A stretch of 33,328 nt of DNA, taken from contig JAIXRO010000051.1 in assembly GCA_027485145.1 (NCBI GenBank), positions 1 to 33,328 on the forward strand. The letters are read 5' to 3'. Position numbers and translations under genes: made by a program. Below are positions 30,992-33,328 of this stretch, piece by piece (position 1 is the first letter of the stretch; every line of letters begins with the position of its first letter). The notes under the pieces were generated by a model, which was given only the letters and a program-made list of their open reading frames with translations, was not told the DNA's origin and made no database searches. This DNA is from Hyphomonadaceae bacterium (GTDB taxonomy: Bacteria > Pseudomonadota > Alphaproteobacteria > Caulobacterales > Hyphomonadaceae).

Positions 30992-32017
30992 TTGCGTCTC
31001 GCCGCGTTCCTGCTGGCCGCTTGTCTCGCCGGTTGCGGCGTGCGCTCCGCGCCGGGGCCGGACATGGGCGTGATCCTCGCCGAGGCGCCCGCCGAAACAC
31101 TCTCCGCCTACGGACTGTTCTCCGATATCGCCGCCGCGGCGCCCGCCAGCGGTGTTGTGCCCTACAAGCTCGCCACCCCGCTGTTCTCGGATCACGCCGA
31201 AAAGCACCGCCTCGTCTTCGTGCCCGGCGGGACGTCCGCGGCTTTCCGCAAAGACGATGTGTTCGCCTTTCCGGTCGGCACGGTGCTCGTCAAGACATTC
31301 GCCTTCGCCCCCGACATGCGCGCGCCGGAAGCCGGCGCCTACAGGGTCGAGACGCGCCTGCTGATCCACAAGGAAACCGGCTGGGCCGCCTATCCCTATC
31401 TCTGGAACGAAGACGGCACCGAGGCCGTCTATTCGCCGGTGGGCGGGCGCCGGACGATCGAGACGATCAGCCCTGCCGGTGATCCGCTCACGATCAAATA
31501 CGCTGTCCCCAACCAGAACCAGTGCAAGACCTGCCACCAGGCCAGCTCCGCGCTCTCGCCGATCGGCCCCAAGGCCCGCAATCTCAATCACGAAGGCCAG
31601 CTCGACGACTGGGCGGCGCGCGGCATCCTCTCGGGCCTGCCGGCGGGTCTCGCGCCGGCGCCCGCAATGTATGATGTCTCGCTGCCCATTGAAGCGCGCG
31701 CCCGCGCCTGGCTCGATACCAACTGCGCACATTGCCACAAGCCGGACGGGTCGGCCTCCAATTCCGGGCTCTGGCTCTCCGCGACGGAGACCGATCCGGT
31801 CAAGCTCGGCATCGGCAAGCATCCCGTCGCCGCCGGGCGCGGGGCCGGCACGCTGATGCAGGTGGTCGTCCCCGGCAAACCTGACGAATCGATCCTGGCT
31901 TTCCGGATGTCCTCGGTCGAGCCCGGCGTCGCGATGCCCGAGCTTGGCCGTACTGTTCCGGACCCGGACGGTCTCGCCCTCGTGCGTGCCTGGATCGCGG
32001 AGATGGACACGCCCTGA
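30992..32017 (+). CDS. SO2930/HNE_0200-family diheme c-type cytochrome lipoprotein
   Basis: A 341-residue exported protein with two c-type heme sites: CKTCH (residues about 174-178) and CAHCH (about 246-250). The start is TTG 30992, three bases after the upstream stop, with AAGGG seven bases before it; the short signal LRLAAFLLAACLAGC has two possible lipobox cysteines (11 and 15). The N-terminal about 170 residues form the family-specific domain, with YKLATPLFSDHAEKHRLVFVPGG, FPVGTVLVKTFAF, ETRLLIHKETGWAAYPYLWNEDGTEA and VPNQNQCKTCH. Distal methionines (EPGVAMPELGRT) are candidate heme ligands. It is translationally linked to the beta-helix protein gene, so the two likely act together at the outer membrane or periplasm. 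The redox partner is unknown. Confidence 0.9.
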   Translation: MRLAAFLLAACLAGCGVRSAPGPDMGVILAEAPAETLSAYGLFSDIAAAAPASGVVPYKLATPLFSDHAEKHRLVFVPGGTSAAFRKDDVFAFPVGTVLVKTFAFAPDMRAPEAGAYRVETRLLIHKETGWAAYPYLWNEDGTEAVYSPVGGRRTIETISPAGDPLTIKYAVPNQNQCKTCHQASSALSPIGPKARNLNHEGQLDDWAARGILSGLPAGLAPAPAMYDVSLPIEARARAWLDTNCAHCHKPDGSASNSGLWLSATETDPVKLGIGKHPVAAGRGAGTLMQVVVPGKPDESILAFRMSSVEPGVAMPELGRTVPDPDGLALVRAWIAEMDTP

Positions 32018-32057
32018 CGCTTGGGATTGCGGGTAACTCTCTCTCACGCCTTCATTC

Positions 32058-32087
32058 TTGTCATCCCGGCTTTCGCCGGGATGACAA
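32058..32087. repeat. Extragenic palindromic element
   Basis: Perfect 13-bp arms TTGTCATCCCGGC (32058-32070) and GCCGGGATGACAA (32075-32087) enclose a 4-base loop TTTC. Stems with this TCATCCCGGC...GCCGGGATGA design recur as repetitive extragenic palindromes in many alphaproteobacterial genomes. It sits between the cytochrome and small lipoprotein genes and has no T run after it. No second copy was found in the window. Confidence 0.65.
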
Positions 32088-32170
32088 ACGAACGGACCGG
32101 CGCTTGCCCGGCGGATATCAGGCTCTAATTCGGCCTTCGCATCCTTCCCTTCACCCCGGACACAACGCCC

Positions 32171-32581
32171 ATGAAAATCCTTCTCGCCGCGGCCGCCTTC
32201 CTGCTCGCCGCCTGCGCCACGCCCACCGCCGAAATTGCGGCGCCCGCGATTGCGCCGACGGACCTGAACGGCGCCTGGGACGTCGCCATGTTCTGGTCGC
32301 CGACCGAGCCGCCGAGTTCCACGGTCATGGTCCTCAACGTCGCCGAAGACGGCAAGCTCACCGGCTCGTTCTACCAGTCGGATTTCCTCGAAGCCGAATA
32401 CTCCCTGCGCGTCGAAACGCTCGCCTTCGGCAGCGTCACCACCGATGGCGAGGCGCCCTACAGCCATTCCGGCCGTCTCGTGAATGGCCGGATCGAAGGC
32501 CAGACCTTGTCTCAGGGCCGTGATTTCCTCATGATCTGGGTGGCCACGCGCCGGGAGGAAGCCGCTCCCGCCGCAGGCTGA
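32171..32581 (+). CDS. Small lipoprotein of unknown function
   Basis: A 136-residue lipoprotein with signal MKILLAAAAFLLAAC (Cys15). The mature part begins with an Ala/Pro/Thr linker and then a beta-rich domain: LNGAWDVAMFW, TVMVLNVAEDGKLTGSFYQSDFLEAEYSLRVETLAFGSVTT and GRLVNGRIEGQTLSQGRDFLMIWVATR. The alternation of short strands with a GxW start and a G-x-I-E-G-x-T pattern suggests a small lipocalin-like or beta-barrel domain, but no family is recognised. It lies 12 bases upstream of the UPF0178 gene on the same strand, so the two may be co-transcribed. Function unknown. Confidence 0.8.
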   Translation: MKILLAAAAFLLAACATPTAEIAAPAIAPTDLNGAWDVAMFWSPTEPPSSTVMVLNVAEDGKLTGSFYQSDFLEAEYSLRVETLAFGSVTTDGEAPYSHSGRLVNGRIEGQTLSQGRDFLMIWVATRREEAAPAAG

Positions 32582-32593
32582 CCGGAGCTGCGC

Positions 32594-33058
32594 ATGACCC
32601 CTCGTATCCTCGTGGACGCCGATGCCTGCCCGGTGAAGGACGAGATCTACAAGGTCGCCCTCCGGCACGGCGTTGAAGCGGTGATCGTTGCCAATTCCTA
32701 CATCCGCATTCCGGAACACGCCCTGTTCTCGCGCCGAATCGTCAGCGACGGATTCGATGCCGCCGATGACTGGATCGCCGCCGAGGCGACGCCCGCCTGC
32801 GTCGTGATCACGGCCGATATTCCGCTCGCGGATCGCTGCCTGAAGGCCGGCGCCCGGGTGCTCGGTCCGAACGGCAAGCCCTTCACGCCCGATTCGATCG
32901 GCGGCGCGCTCGCCACCCGCGCCATCAAGGCGGACCTGCGCGTCGGCGTCGCCGGAATCGGCGCGAGCGGCCCGCCGCCTTTCTCGAAGTCGGACCGCTC
33001 CCGCTTCCTCTCCGCCCTCGATACCGCGCTTGTCGCCGTCAAGAAGACGGCGGGTTAG
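32594..33058 (+). CDS. YaiI/YqxD family protein (UPF0178)
   Basis: A 154-residue protein of the UPF0178 (DUF188) family, widely conserved but with no settled function. Hallmarks are the N-terminal ILVDADACPVKDEIYKVALRHG, the central VITADIPLADRCLKAGARVLGPNGKPFTPDSIGGALATR, and the C-terminal PPFSKSDRSRFLSALDTAL. The conserved aspartates (DADACP and TADIPLAD) resemble the metal site of PIN-type nucleases, which makes a nuclease role plausible but unproven. It is 12 bases downstream of a lipoprotein gene and 48 bases upstream of the RNase D start. Confidence 0.93.
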   Translation: MTPRILVDADACPVKDEIYKVALRHGVEAVIVANSYIRIPEHALFSRRIVSDGFDAADDWIAAEATPACVVITADIPLADRCLKAGARVLGPNGKPFTPDSIGGALATRAIKADLRVGVAGIGASGPPPFSKSDRSRFLSALDTALVAVKKTAG

Positions 33059-33106
33059 GCCGGCGTCCTCACTTGCCCTTAACAGGGGCCATGCTAAGGG
33101 CCGCAC

Positions 33107-33328
33107 ATGACCCAGATCACGCTTCACAAAGGGGATCTCCCCAAAGGCCTCAGCTTCGGACCGGTCGTTGCCGTCGATACCGAAGCGATGGGCCTCAATC
33201 CGAACCGGGATGTCCTGACGCTCGTGCAGCTTTCGTCCGGCGATGGCACGGCGCATCTTGTCCAGCTGACGCGGGATTTCGATTGCCCGAACCTCAAGGC
33301 GCTGATGACTGATCCGAAGGTCGTGAAG
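33107..33328 (+). CDS. rnd: Ribonuclease D (5' part, runs off window)
   Basis: The first 74 codons of a DEDD-superfamily 3'-5' exoribonuclease, probably RNase D, which trims tRNA precursors. The exonuclease motif I is VVAVDTEAMGLNP (Asp and Glu metal ligands at about 24 and 26), followed by LTLVQLSSGDGTAHLVQL, typical of the family. The start at 33107 follows AAGGG at a normal distance. The rest, including the HRDC domain if present, lies outside. A short stand-alone DEDD nuclease is also possible; alphaproteobacteria carry both types. Confidence 0.88.
   Translation, partial: MTQITLHKGDLPKGLSFGPVVAVDTEAMGLNPNRDVLTLVQLSSGDGTAHLVQLTRDFDCPNLKALMTDPKVVK

Noticed and set aside
29663-33256. 1197-codon open frame on the minus strand
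   Set aside because: It spans four or more well-supported plus-strand genes and their spacers. Its Arg/Gly/Asp-rich product is typical of GC-rich shadow frames.

Overview
This is a GC-rich, densely coding alphaproteobacterial chromosome segment. The best match is the Caulobacterales/Hyphomonadales group (Hyphomonas-like). Indicators are the cmk-rpsA-ihfB cluster, the alphaproteobacterial FYDLN-type zinc-ribbon protein beside aroA and tRNA-Ala, a DUF1150 protein, intracellular PHA depolymerase, class II-type EPSP synthase, and a beta-helix plus diheme-cytochrome pair of the HNE_0200/SO2930 type. The taxonomic call is inference from gene content, not from a search.

Layout. 1-2.9 kb: 5' part of an oligopeptide-type ABC ATPase (-), OmpW (-) with an intrinsic terminator, and an iron-containing alcohol dehydrogenase (+). 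2.9-7.5 kb: a phosphate-acquisition block with a beta-propeller phytase lipoprotein (-) divergent from a TonB-dependent receptor (+), followed by a CHAD-domain protein (-). The divergent promoter carries three 7-bp PhoB-box-like repeats at exact 11-bp spacing. 7.6-10.3 kb: a MarR regulator, an alginate-export-type porin and two small membrane proteins. 10.5-11.8 kb: PHA depolymerase PhaZ.

11.8-16.8 kb: a metal-uptake block. A ZIP transporter (-) is divergent from a His-rich DUF2796 lipoprotein, a LolD-like ATPase, an FtsX-like permease and a DUF3299 lipoprotein, a set resembling the Vibrio Zrg zinc importer. A Zur-like palindrome lies on a TATAAT between the two arms. A HAD hydrolase ends the operon and appears to use a CTG start. 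16.9-20.6 kb: mscL, ihfB, rpsA and cmk, all on the minus strand. The S1 protein has an unusual C-terminal helix-hairpin-helix extension.

20.7-27.1 kb: accessory genes lying between cmk and aroA, which are commonly adjacent in proteobacteria: a PhoX/DUF839 phosphatase, an SDR and an Old Yellow Enzyme homologue, a diguanylate cyclase, an NTF2-like protein, a GNAT enzyme and a ParDE toxin-antitoxin pair with an apparently leaderless promoter. 27.1-29.7 kb: aroA, an acidic zinc-ribbon protein, tRNA-Ala(GGC) and DUF1150. 29.7-33.3 kb: a beta-helix lipoprotein with a diheme cytochrome lipoprotein, an extragenic palindrome, a small lipoprotein, a UPF0178 protein and the start of RNase D.

Common themes are nutrient scavenging (organic phosphate, zinc, polysaccharide or oligomer uptake) and carbon-storage turnover. 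Very long antisense open frames exist opposite the TonB receptor, rpsA and the 30-33 kb genes; they are composition artefacts and are not annotated.
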